The position numbers were made by a program, and so were the translations under genes. From an uncultured Lachnospiraceae bacterium (GTDB lineage Bacteria; Bacillota; Clostridia; Lachnospirales; Lachnospiraceae), in the NCBI GenBank assembly GCA_902476265.1, contig CABSCP010000031.1, positions 1 through 57,270 on the forward strand: a stretch of DNA of 57,270 nt. Direction: 5' to 3'. The notes under the pieces were generated by a model. It made no database searches and had not been told where the DNA came from. It saw only the letters and a program-made list of their open reading frames with translations. The first letter of the stretch is position 1. The number at the start of each line of letters is the position of its first letter. This document shows, one piece after another, positions 15,501-23,743 of the stretch.

Positions 15501-16979
15501 ATGAAGGAAAAGTCATTTATCAGATTGATGGGAGTGCCCCTGGGTGTGTTGTTCCTGTCCTTCATCGGCGTCACCTGGTTTACGATGCTCTATATGGCCA
15601 AGGATAACAACTATAACAACATGATCTATCAGTATTTTAGGATCAGCAAGGAGTTTTATGGCAGGCTGATTTATCTGGATATGGATAAAGAGTTCATCGT
15701 CAATGCCATGAATTTGTGCAGTATTTCTTTTCTGGCAGGCAATTACCTGCTTTTTGGTCTGTTTGGCACCGGCCAGAAAAGGTGGAAGGGCGTCCTCCTG
15801 TTCCTGACGGTATTTTTGATCCTGCAGGCTGTGGTAAACTACACATCGGTACAGAAAGCAGTTTATTACGGGGCATTTGGATTTCTGCCTGACCCGGCAG
15901 GGTTTCGGAACTGGTATGCCGGATTTCATATTGTGACGGTAATCGGAAATATCGGCTGCCTGATCGCCGGGTTTGTGCGGATGTTCCTGCTGGATCTGCG
16001 AAAGGAGCCGATTCAGGAGCTGCGGCAGATCAAAACCTATATTGTGTTGACGGACATGGGCCTGTGCGGTCTGTATTTTTATATGTTTTATTCGCTTCCG
16101 GATTCCTTTTTGTGGATTTCCCGTTCCACGGGATACATTGCTTACCGCTCCTTAAAAATGATCCGGTATGTGGGCGGAATGCGCCTGATCCCTTACTTAA
16201 TCGCTTTTTTTCTGCTGATGCTCTGTTATTATCTCTACCGCTACCGGAAGATGTGTCAAAGAGTGTCAAATGAAGAATATGTTTTTTCCAGCATTGTGGC
16301 TTCTTCTGAGATTTCCACCAGAGCATTCAGTCATTATGTAAAAAACGAGCTGCTGGGCATCATGACGGAGGCAGAACGGGCCAGAACCAGGCAGCCGGAG
16401 CTGCAGGAACTGGAACATATTCAAAACAGCTGTCAACGGATTTATGAGAGACTGGATGAACTGCAGAAAAATACCAACCGGATCGTGTTAAACCAGTCCA
16501 TTCATAACGTAGTGGAGGTGCTGGAGAAGGCGCTTTTGGAGAACCGGCCGCTTTTGGAGAACCGGGGAATTTCACTGGATTGGAAAAAGGAAGACTCTTT
16601 TGTGGGGGTGTTTTTAGATCCCCGCTATTTAAAGGAAGTTTTTCGCAATCTCTTGCAGAATGCCGTGGAAGCCATGGAAGGGATGCCGGGAGAAAAAAAG
16701 ATTGTTGTCAGGACAGTCCAATATGAGCGGCAAATTGAAATTATGATTGCAGACAGCGGGCCGGGATTGGCAGTGACGGTGCAGAACCGGCTGTTTGAAC
16801 CCTTTGTTTCCACGAAATCCACAAAACATAACTGGGGAATCGGCCTTTCTTTTTCCAAAAGAATCATCAACAGTCATCACGGGAAGATTACTGCGGAAAA
16901 CGGAGAAGAGGGCGGCGCGGTATTCCGGATTTATCTGCCGGTCTGCCGCGTGGACATGCAGAATGAGAGCGGGATTTGA
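15501..16979 (+). CDS. Sensor histidine kinase with multi-pass membrane sensor
   Basis: A 492-residue kinase. The first 245 residues hold about six membrane helices with a long external loop after the first one (about 33-65); no known sensor domain is recognised. The phospho-acceptor is H278 in AFSHYVKNELLG, an unusual H-box that starts with SHYVKN. The ATPase domain has the N-box FRNLLQNAVEA (N387), G1 DSGPG, F-box LFEPF and G2 WGIGLSF. The start at 15501 follows GGGAGAGGG and lies beyond the terminator of the gene before. It is 19 bases from the response regulator, its evident partner, and the importer with GH35 lies downstream, which suggests that it senses that sugar. Confidence 0.9.
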   Translation: MKEKSFIRLMGVPLGVLFLSFIGVTWFTMLYMAKDNNYNNMIYQYFRISKEFYGRLIYLDMDKEFIVNAMNLCSISFLAGNYLLFGLFGTGQKRWKGVLLFLTVFLILQAVVNYTSVQKAVYYGAFGFLPDPAGFRNWYAGFHIVTVIGNIGCLIAGFVRMFLLDLRKEPIQELRQIKTYIVLTDMGLCGLYFYMFYSLPDSFLWISRSTGYIAYRSLKMIRYVGGMRLIPYLIAFFLLMLCYYLYRYRKMCQRVSNEEYVFSSIVASSEISTRAFSHYVKNELLGIMTEAERARTRQPELQELEHIQNSCQRIYERLDELQKNTNRIVLNQSIHNVVEVLEKALLENRPLLENRGISLDWKKEDSFVGVFLDPRYLKEVFRNLLQNAVEAMEGMPGEKKIVVRTVQYERQIEIMIADSGPGLAVTVQNRLFEPFVSTKSTKHNWGIGLSFSKRIINSHHGKITAENGEEGGAVFRIYLPVCRVDMQNESGI

Positions 16980-16998
16980 TCAAATAAGGAGACTTACA

Positions 16999-17730
16999 AT
17001 GGAGAACAAAGAAGAAAAGAAAAAAATAAGGGTGATGCTTGCAGATGATATGGTTTCCCTGTGTCACCGTTATGAAGATATTCTGTCGGCATCGGAAGAA
17101 ATCGAGGTGATAGCGGCTGCCCATAACGGATATGAAGCCATCATGAAGAGCGCCACACTGCGTCCGGATGTGATTTTAATGGATATTGAAATGGAAAATA
17201 AATATGCGGGTATCACTGCCACAAGGCAGATTCTGAAAGAATTTCCGAAGATCAAAATCGTGATTCTGACCGTATATGAAGAGGACGAAATGATCTATGC
17301 CGCTTTTCAGGCAGGGGCTTGTGATTATGTTTTAAAAACCGCCACTCCGGCGGCCATGATCCAGTGTGTCAAAGACGCTTATTATGAACGCTCTGTCATC
17401 CGCCCCCAGGTTGCCGGAAAGCTGCGCAGAGAGTTTAAACGGATTAAAAACAATGAGGACAGTCTGATTTATACCATCTATCTGGTGCAGCTTTTAACGG
17501 ACACCGAGCGGGATATCCTGGAAGCGCTGCACCAGGGAAAGAATCAGAAAGAGATCTGCAGGGAGCGGTTTATTGAAGCTGCAACCATGAAAACCCATGT
17601 CAGGAATATTGTAAAAAAAATGAAGTCCAGGTCTTTGGAGGATGCGCTTAAAAAGGTGGAAAGCAGCGGTTTTTTTTACTATATGGACAAAATCCGCCGG
17701 CAGCAGGAGAGGGAAGAAAACGGGCTTTAA
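16999..17730 (+). CDS. Response regulator, NarL/LuxR-type output
   Basis: A 243-residue response regulator. The receiver (about 9-130) has acidic pocket D16-D17, phospho-acceptor D62 in ILMDIEME, T91 and K113. The C-terminal half has a helix-turn-helix (about 172-230) of NarL/LuxR kind, seen in ILEALHQGKNQKEICRERF and MKTHVRNIVKKM, although it matches the consensus loosely. AAGGAG lies 7 bases before the ATG, and the reading frame open upstream to 16795 overlaps the kinase gene, so the later start is right. Its likely target is the importer operon at 17886. Confidence 0.9.
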   Translation: MENKEEKKKIRVMLADDMVSLCHRYEDILSASEEIEVIAAAHNGYEAIMKSATLRPDVILMDIEMENKYAGITATRQILKEFPKIKIVILTVYEEDEMIYAAFQAGACDYVLKTATPAAMIQCVKDAYYERSVIRPQVAGKLRREFKRIKNNEDSLIYTIYLVQLLTDTERDILEALHQGKNQKEICRERFIEAATMKTHVRNIVKKMKSRSLEDALKKVESSGFFYYMDKIRRQQEREENGL

Positions 17731-17756
17731 AGGGATTGTGCAGTTTGTACAGGGAA

Positions 17757-17780
17757 AGATTAGATTTTCTAATCCTTTTT
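17757..17780 (+). terminator. Probable intrinsic terminator
   Basis: GATTAG (17758-17763) pairs with CTAATC (17769-17774), with A-T pairs extending the stem on the loop side, followed by CTTTTT. It is short, but well placed after the response regulator gene. Confidence 0.5.
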
Positions 17781-17885
17781 GGGGACGGCCGTCTGAGGGC
17801 AGAGACAATAGCCTTTATAAAAAAAAGATCTCAAGATAGAATGGGGGCATCACACAGGCCGGGATGGCCAAAAGGAGGATAAGAG

Positions 17886-19229
17886 ATGAAAAGAAAACCG
17901 ATCGCTTTGTTTTTAGGCTTTTGTATGGGGGCAGCGCTGCTGGGCGGCTGTGAAACCGGAGGCAGGGCCGGGACGGCAAATGGCACTGCTTCTGATACGG
18001 AGGCAGTACAGACGACAGGAACCCAAAGTGAAGCCGCTGCAAAAACAGGAGAGGCGGAAAAAGTAACGCTTCATTACTACGCCTGGAGCGAGGGCGATTA
18101 TCTCCAGGAAATGGTGGATGCCTATAATGCCGCCAGCGATTCCGTATATGTGGAAATGACCCAGGTCAACAGCAGTGAATATGATGATAAGCTGATGACC
18201 ATGCTGGCGGGAACCAATGATATTGATGTGTTCAACATGCGTTCCGGTTCCCTGCTCACCAATCTGGGGGGCAGCGGCAATCTGGTGGACATCACGCAGA
18301 TGATCAGCGACAGCGGTATGGATATCTCCATTTACGGAACCGGTTATGCGGAAACCAAAGTGAATGACCGTTTTTACGGACTGCCTTACCGTTCCTCCGC
18401 ATTCGGACTTTTTTATAATAAAAAAATTTTTGATGAAAAGGGAATCCCCTATCCGGACGATCTGACCTGGGAGGAGTATGCCGATCTGGCGAAAGAAATG
18501 ACGGAAGGAGAAGGCAGTGACAAAGTATACGGCGGTTATATCCCGGATTGGTCCATCTGCCCTTACATGGTAATCGAGAGCGGCTCTAATCTGGCGGATG
18601 ATGATCTTTCGGCCGTCAGGCAGTGGTGGGAAATGTTAAACCGGCTTTATAATATCGACAATTCCCATATGAGCTATACCGAAATGAAGAGCACGGGTAC
18701 GGATGCCATCCATTTCTTCTGTTCCGGCAAGGCGGCCATGTATCCGGGCGGAGAATGGTCCATCAGCGACGTGCTGACCATGCTGAAAAACGATCCTCAG
18801 ATTGCAGATCACTTTGAACTGGGAATCGCTGCCATCCCCCAGATGAAAAAGGGCGGTGAAAAGATGACCATCGGCGGTGTGAGCACCTTTATCGGGATCA
18901 ATGCAACATCCAAAAAACAGGAAGCCGCCTTTGACTTTATCTCCTATATGGCAGGAAAAGATGCGGCTGAAATTGTGGCGGCGGCAGGCGCGATCCCTGC
19001 CTATATCGATGAGGAAATCATCGCTGTTTTTGAAGGCGCTATCGGCACAGGAGGCGCCGCGAATCTGCTGGATATCGCCAAGACTTCAGAAAATCTGTTC
19101 ATTCCGGAGTATACGGAATTGCAGAATATTTATAAAGAAGAAAAAGAACTTTATCTGATCGGGGAACAGAGCGCAGAGGATGCGGTGAAAAACTTTGAAG
19201 AACGCCGGGCGGAAGTGATGAACCGGTAG
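17886..19229 (+). CDS. Sugar ABC substrate-binding lipoprotein
   Basis: A 447-residue CUT1-type binding protein. The signal peptide ends in LLGGC with lipidated C22, then a Thr/Ala-rich linker. The mature part starts VTLHYYAWSEGDYLQEMV and has GLPYRSSAFGLFYNKKIF, the hinge-region pattern of sugar-binding proteins, and GGEWSISDVL and GGVSTFIGI late in the chain. AAAGGAGG precedes the ATG. It heads an operon with two permeases, GH35 and the DUF5107 protein, and it lies behind the kinase/regulator pair. The likely ligand is a galactose-containing oligosaccharide, judged only from the GH35 neighbour. Confidence 0.92.
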   Translation: MKRKPIALFLGFCMGAALLGGCETGGRAGTANGTASDTEAVQTTGTQSEAAAKTGEAEKVTLHYYAWSEGDYLQEMVDAYNAASDSVYVEMTQVNSSEYDDKLMTMLAGTNDIDVFNMRSGSLLTNLGGSGNLVDITQMISDSGMDISIYGTGYAETKVNDRFYGLPYRSSAFGLFYNKKIFDEKGIPYPDDLTWEEYADLAKEMTEGEGSDKVYGGYIPDWSICPYMVIESGSNLADDDLSAVRQWWEMLNRLYNIDNSHMSYTEMKSTGTDAIHFFCSGKAAMYPGGEWSISDVLTMLKNDPQIADHFELGIAAIPQMKKGGEKMTIGGVSTFIGINATSKKQEAAFDFISYMAGKDAAEIVAAAGAIPAYIDEEIIAVFEGAIGTGGAANLLDIAKTSENLFIPEYTELQNIYKEEKELYLIGEQSAEDAVKNFEERRAEVMNR

Positions 19230-19255
19230 GATCAGTGTCGGAAAGGAAGATTGAG

Positions 19256-20161
19256 ATGGCCGGATATCAAAAAAGAGGAAGCAGGAGGAAAATGCGTCAG
19301 AACCTGATTGGCTGGTGTTTTATCCTGCCCAGCCTGCTGGCCTTTCTGTTATTCATGTTCCTGCCGATCCTGCTGGGGGCCTGGTACAGCCTGACGAATT
19401 ATACCGGGCTGTCAAAGGAATATGATTTCATCGGAATGGCGAATTATTTCAAACTGTTTCAGGACAGGTATTTTAAAGTTTCCATCAAAAATAACTGCGT
19501 GTATGCCCTGTGGTATTCGGCGCTGACCATGGTGTTGTCTTTGGGTTTGGCCACACTTTTAAACAGGCTGGTGCGATTCCGGAAATTTTTCCGGATCGCA
19601 TTTTTCCTGCCTTATATTACATCCATGGTATCGGTGGCAGTGATTTGGAAAATGATCTATAACCCCAAAGGCGGCCCGCTCAACACGCTTCTCATGCAGC
19701 TGGGCGTGGCAAATCCGCCTCAATGGCTGGCTTCCACCACCTGGGCGCTGTATGCGGTAATCCTGGTTTCCGTCTGGAAAAGCTGCGGCTACTATATGTT
19801 GATTTTTCTGGCGGGACTGCAGAATGTGCCGGACAGCCTCTATGAAGCTGCTTCTTTGGACGGGGCGGGAAAGGGGCAGCAGTATTTGAAGATCACGCTG
19901 CCCTTAATCAGTCCCACTGTTTTTTTAAACATGATCCTGATCACCATCAGTTCCTTTCAGGTGTTCGATCTGATCAGCGTCATGACGGAGGGAGGCCCCG
20001 GCATGAGCACCAATGTGCTGGCTTACCGGATTTACTATGAGGGCTTTAAACAGATGCATATGGGTTACGCATCGGCAATCGCCTACTTTTTGTTTGCGGT
20101 GGTGCTGCTCATCACCATGATCCAGTTTGCGGTACAAAAATACTGGGTCAATTACGATTGA
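19256..20161 (+). CDS. Sugar ABC permease, MalF/LacF-like
   Basis: A 301-residue permease with six predicted helices. The EAA loop is YEAASLDGAGKGQQYLKITLP near residue 205, and TEGGPGMSTNVLAYRIYYEGF is the typical segment before the last helix. ATG at 19256 has AAGGAAG seven bases upstream and is preferred to the GTG at 19235. It pairs with the next permease; no ATPase gene is present in this operon. Confidence 0.92.
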   Translation: MAGYQKRGSRRKMRQNLIGWCFILPSLLAFLLFMFLPILLGAWYSLTNYTGLSKEYDFIGMANYFKLFQDRYFKVSIKNNCVYALWYSALTMVLSLGLATLLNRLVRFRKFFRIAFFLPYITSMVSVAVIWKMIYNPKGGPLNTLLMQLGVANPPQWLASTTWALYAVILVSVWKSCGYYMLIFLAGLQNVPDSLYEAASLDGAGKGQQYLKITLPLISPTVFLNMILITISSFQVFDLISVMTEGGPGMSTNVLAYRIYYEGFKQMHMGYASAIAYFLFAVVLLITMIQFAVQKYWVNYD

Positions 20162-20174
20162 AGGAGGGGTGAAG

Positions 20175-20996
20175 ATGAAAAAAAGAGTGGGAACCTCAAT
20201 TTTCTATGGCCTGATGCTGCTTCTTTCCCTGGCCATGGTATTTCCGTTTTTATGGATGCTGTCCACCTCCTTTAAATTTGACAGCCAGGTGTTCACAATG
20301 CCGATTCAATGGATGCCTGACCCGGTAAACTGGGACAATTACAGGAAAGTATGGACACAGGAACCGTTTTTGCTTTTCTATAAAAATACGCTTTATGTGG
20401 CGGTATTCGCCACACTGGGACAAGTGATCATCAGCGCGCTGGCGGCTTATGCGTTTGCCAAAATGCAGTTTGCAGGAAAAAATCTGGTGTTTGGTTTGTA
20501 TATCGCAACCATGATGGTGCCCTGGCATACCATCATGATTCCCCAGTACCAGATCATCAGCCGTCTGCGGTTGACGGATACCCATACGGCGTTGATTTTA
20601 GGGCAGCTCGCCAGTGCTTTCGGCATTTTTTTACTGAGACAGTTTTTTATGACCGTGCCGGATGATCTGATTGAGGCGGCCAGGATCGACGGGGCCGGAG
20701 AACTGCGGACGTTTGGAAAGATCATGCTGCCGCAGGCCAAACCGGCGCTGGCTACCCTGATTATTTTCACATTTATTCAGGTATGGAATGATTATATGGC
20801 TCCTCTGATTTATTTAAACTCCAAAGAAAAGTATACCATCCAGCTGGGCCTGAAATTTTTTCAGTCCGAACACACGATGCAGTATACGGTCATAATGGCG
20901 GGAACGGTGTGCGCGTTGATCCCTATTCTGGCAATATTTATGATATTTGAAAAACAGATCACCAACGGAATGGTTCACAGCGGACTGAAAGGATAA
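20175..20996 (+). CDS. Sugar ABC permease, MalG/LacG-like
   Basis: A 273-residue permease with six helices. The EAA motif is IEAARIDGAGELRTFGKIMLP near residue 185, and the tail ITNGMVHSGLKG is typical of MalG-like subunits. A perfect AAGGAGGGG ends 5 bases before the ATG at 20175, so the in-frame start at 20127, inside the previous gene, is not used. It is followed 4 bases later by the GH35 gene. Confidence 0.92.
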   Translation: MKKRVGTSIFYGLMLLLSLAMVFPFLWMLSTSFKFDSQVFTMPIQWMPDPVNWDNYRKVWTQEPFLLFYKNTLYVAVFATLGQVIISALAAYAFAKMQFAGKNLVFGLYIATMMVPWHTIMIPQYQIISRLRLTDTHTALILGQLASAFGIFLLRQFFMTVPDDLIEAARIDGAGELRTFGKIMLPQAKPALATLIIFTFIQVWNDYMAPLIYLNSKEKYTIQLGLKFFQSEHTMQYTVIMAGTVCALIPILAIFMIFEKQITNGMVHSGLKG

Positions 20997-21000
20997 AGGT

Positions 21001-23616
21001 ATGGATATCAAACTGGATGAAAAAGGAATTTTTATTGACGGAAGTTATCGGGTCCTTCTGGCATCTTCTCTCTTTTATTTTCGGATTCCACGGGAGCGGT
21101 GGAAGGAGAGGATGATGCTGTTACAGGCGGCAGGTTATAATACGATAGACGTCTATTTTCCGTGGAATTATCATGAGACGGAACCGGGAATATGGGATTT
21201 TGAAGGAAACAGGGACGTGGACGCCTTTTTAAAGCTGGCGGAAGAGAGCGGACTGTTCGTGATCGCAAGACCAGGCCCCTATATCTGTTCCGAATGGGAT
21301 GGGGGAGCCATTCCCGCATGGCTCTGGGAACAAAATATTGCGGTCAGGCAGGATAATATAGCCTTTCTGAAGGCGATCGGGAATTGGTATGGGCATATCC
21401 TGCCGGTACTGGCAGAACATCAGATCACAAAGGGAGGAAGCGTGATCTGCATGCAGATTGAAAATGAACTGGACTTTTTTGACTGCAAAAGCCCGGTCAG
21501 CTACATGGAAAAATTGAAAACAAAAGCAAATGAAATGGGAATGGAAGTCCCTTTGTTTTACTGCTGCGGTCAGAATGATCTGCTGCGGGCAGGGGGCCTG
21601 ACCCCCTATCTGCACACTGCCTTTAATGTGTATGCAGACGCGGAAAATGAAATGCTGGAAGAGAGGGCCCTTTATCTGTACAGGGCTGCAAGGGAACGCA
21701 AAATGCCGTTTCTTGTGACGGAAACAAACCGGGAGCACAGTTTTTTAAAACGCCTGCTGGCCTGCGGCGCGAAGCTTTTAAGCCCTTACAATCAGACGGC
21801 GGGCAGTACCATGGACTGGTATAACGGCATTACCAACTGGGGGACACAGGAAGAACCGCTTTCTCTGCTGGCTTCCGATTATGACTTTCATTCCATGATC
21901 GGCGCGGCAGGAGAGGCAAATGAGCAGTTTTTCGAGGCCAGACTGCTTGCCGGAATGCTTTCGGGATTTGGAGAGCGGCTGGCAAAGGCGGCGCCCGTAA
22001 AAGCACAGCAGGTGTCTTTGATTTCCGAACATTCCTGTAACCGGGTCATCCCCTTTCTGGATCTGGGATGCGGGGGATTTCTGGAAGTTTCCAATCTGGG
22101 ACCGGCCGGAAAGGTGGTTTTAAAAAGGCCGGATAGTACGATGAAGCTGGAAATGGAAACTCTGGAAACCAGGCTGCTGCCCTGCGGCCTGCGGCTGACG
22201 GACAATTCCGACTGTGAAATCGGTTTATGCAATTATGAAATCGGGTGGATACAGGAAGCGGCCGGACGAACGGAGGTCTGTCTGTACGGAAGCGGATATT
22301 TTTTCCTGAGCGTGCAAAACCGGGGAGAGAATAAAACAGTGACCTTTGACAGGGTAGAGGGAATACAAAAGGTAGAGGCATTTGGCGTCCTGTTTCATAT
22401 CGGCAGCAGAAGAGACTGCGGAATGGCCTGCATTCCGGGACTGCCGGATCTGGAAGCAGAACCGGGCAGGCAGGAACAGCGGAAGGAAGCGGCATTTTTG
22501 ATGAAATCCGACCTTACTCTGTGCTGCGATGCAAAAGCGCCGGTCAGTATCGCACCCATGGAAACGCTGGGGCAGTATCGGGGAATCGGCCGTTATGAGG
22601 TACAGATTGAGGAAGCGGGAACGTATCTGCTGGCGAAAGCGGCGGATATGATCACGCTGCAAAAGGATGGCGTTGTAAAGGAGTTCTTTTTTGCCTATGG
22701 GAATTGCCGGGAACGCTATCTGGAAGAAGGGCGTTGGGAGGTGGATACGGAAATCTGGGGACACAGCAATTTTGACGATATCCGCCTTCCCAGCCTGAAA
22801 ATGAATTCCCAAAAAGGGATAGAAAAGCTGGTTTTGATTAAAAGACGGGAGAATATCAGTGAAAGCTGGCTGTTCGATCTGGATGAAGCGCCGGTGGAGT
22901 CACACTATTTTTTCAGACCGTCTCCTTATCAGGCCATCATGGGAATAGACGGTTATAACCGGGCGGTTTCGCCCTTACGCACGGTTTATGACCGGTATGT
23001 GACCCTGGATCCTGCATTGGATACCTGGTATCTGCATTTTGAAAAGGCGGAATGTATGATCTGGGTTTATGTGAACGGAACCTTCGTAGAAATGGTTCAA
23101 AAAGCAGATCCTTACGTGGATATCAGCCGTTTCGCGGACGGAAAAAGACTGGAAATCACGCTGCGTCTGCTGCGCCGTTACTGGACAGATCCGGTGGGAG
23201 AAGTGACGCTGCTTGGGGGCCGTTGTATAAAAAGCTGTTGCTTTGGGAAGGTGGACCTGAATCAGGCAAAAAGCGGGACGGAAACAAAAATAACGCTGCC
23301 ATGCGCCTTTTTGCCCGGCGAAAATGTAAAACTGCGGCTGACAGAAATTCCGGAGGGCGCCGATGACCTGAAACTGTTTTTTAAAGGAAGAGATCTGAAA
23401 CTGACCGTATTTGCGGGCGGACATACAGCCGGGAGAATCCTTCTGGATTGCGCCAAAATGCCGGCTGTGGCAGGGGGAGATCCGAATGTGGTGACGCTGT
23501 GCAGGGAATGGCTCGACCGGGAAGATTTCTGGATCTGGTGTCAGGCAGCAGGCCCTGATCCTGTGCTGGAAAAGGTGGAAATCCGACAATTTGCACCGCT
23601 TTCTCTTGTACGTTAA
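21001..23616 (+). CDS. Glycoside hydrolase family 35-like beta-galactosidase
   Basis: An 871-residue enzyme whose first 330 residues match the GH35 barrel: FYFRIPRERWKERMMLLQAA, WNYHETEPGIWDFEG and IARPGPYICSEWDGGAIPAW are signature segments. E156 in MQIENELDFF is the expected acid/base, and E241 in LVTETNREH is the best candidate nucleophile, although the stretch around it differs from standard GH35. The C-terminal 500 residues are beta-rich accessory domains with a jelly-roll look. No signal peptide, so it is cytoplasmic. It sits 4 bases after the permease gene and probably removes terminal beta-galactose from imported sugars. Specificity is not certain, given the divergent nucleophile region. 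Confidence 0.85.
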   Translation: MDIKLDEKGIFIDGSYRVLLASSLFYFRIPRERWKERMMLLQAAGYNTIDVYFPWNYHETEPGIWDFEGNRDVDAFLKLAEESGLFVIARPGPYICSEWDGGAIPAWLWEQNIAVRQDNIAFLKAIGNWYGHILPVLAEHQITKGGSVICMQIENELDFFDCKSPVSYMEKLKTKANEMGMEVPLFYCCGQNDLLRAGGLTPYLHTAFNVYADAENEMLEERALYLYRAARERKMPFLVTETNREHSFLKRLLACGAKLLSPYNQTAGSTMDWYNGITNWGTQEEPLSLLASDYDFHSMIGAAGEANEQFFEARLLAGMLSGFGERLAKAAPVKAQQVSLISEHSCNRVIPFLDLGCGGFLEVSNLGPAGKVVLKRPDSTMKLEMETLETRLLPCGLRLTDNSDCEIGLCNYEIGWIQEAAGRTEVCLYGSGYFFLSVQNRGENKTVTFDRVEGIQKVEAFGVLFHIGSRRDCGMACIPGLPDLEAEPGRQEQRKEAAFLMKSDLTLCCDAKAPVSIAPMETLGQYRGIGRYEVQIEEAGTYLLAKAADMITLQKDGVVKEFFFAYGNCRERYLEEGRWEVDTEIWGHSNFDDIRLPSLKMNSQKGIEKLVLIKRRENISESWLFDLDEAPVESHYFFRPSPYQAIMGIDGYNRAVSPLRTVYDRYVTLDPALDTWYLHFEKAECMIWVYVNGTFVEMVQKADPYVDISRFADGKRLEITLRLLRRYWTDPVGEVTLLGGRCIKSCCFGKVDLNQAKSGTETKITLPCAFLPGENVKLRLTEIPEGADDLKLFFKGRDLKLTVFAGGHTAGRILLDCAKMPAVAGGDPNVVTLCREWLDREDFWIWCQAAGPDPVLEKVEIRQFAPLSLVR

Positions 23617-23634
23617 CATTATTATTTGTATAAT
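23606..23634 (+). promoter_or_regulatory. Promoter of the DUF5107 gene
   Basis: TTGTAC (23606-23611), a 17-bp spacer and TATAAT (23629-23634). The -35 box overlaps the end of the GH35 gene, which gives the next gene an internal start in the operon. Confidence 0.7.
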
Positions 23635-23743
23635 GGAAAAAAGTGTTGTGGAGGAAAAGGTCAGAAAAACCCGCAACAAAAGGAGCTGTGACAAATGGAG
23701 AGGCTGTTTCAAACCCATGAAATCAGAAGGCAGGAGGAAGAAA

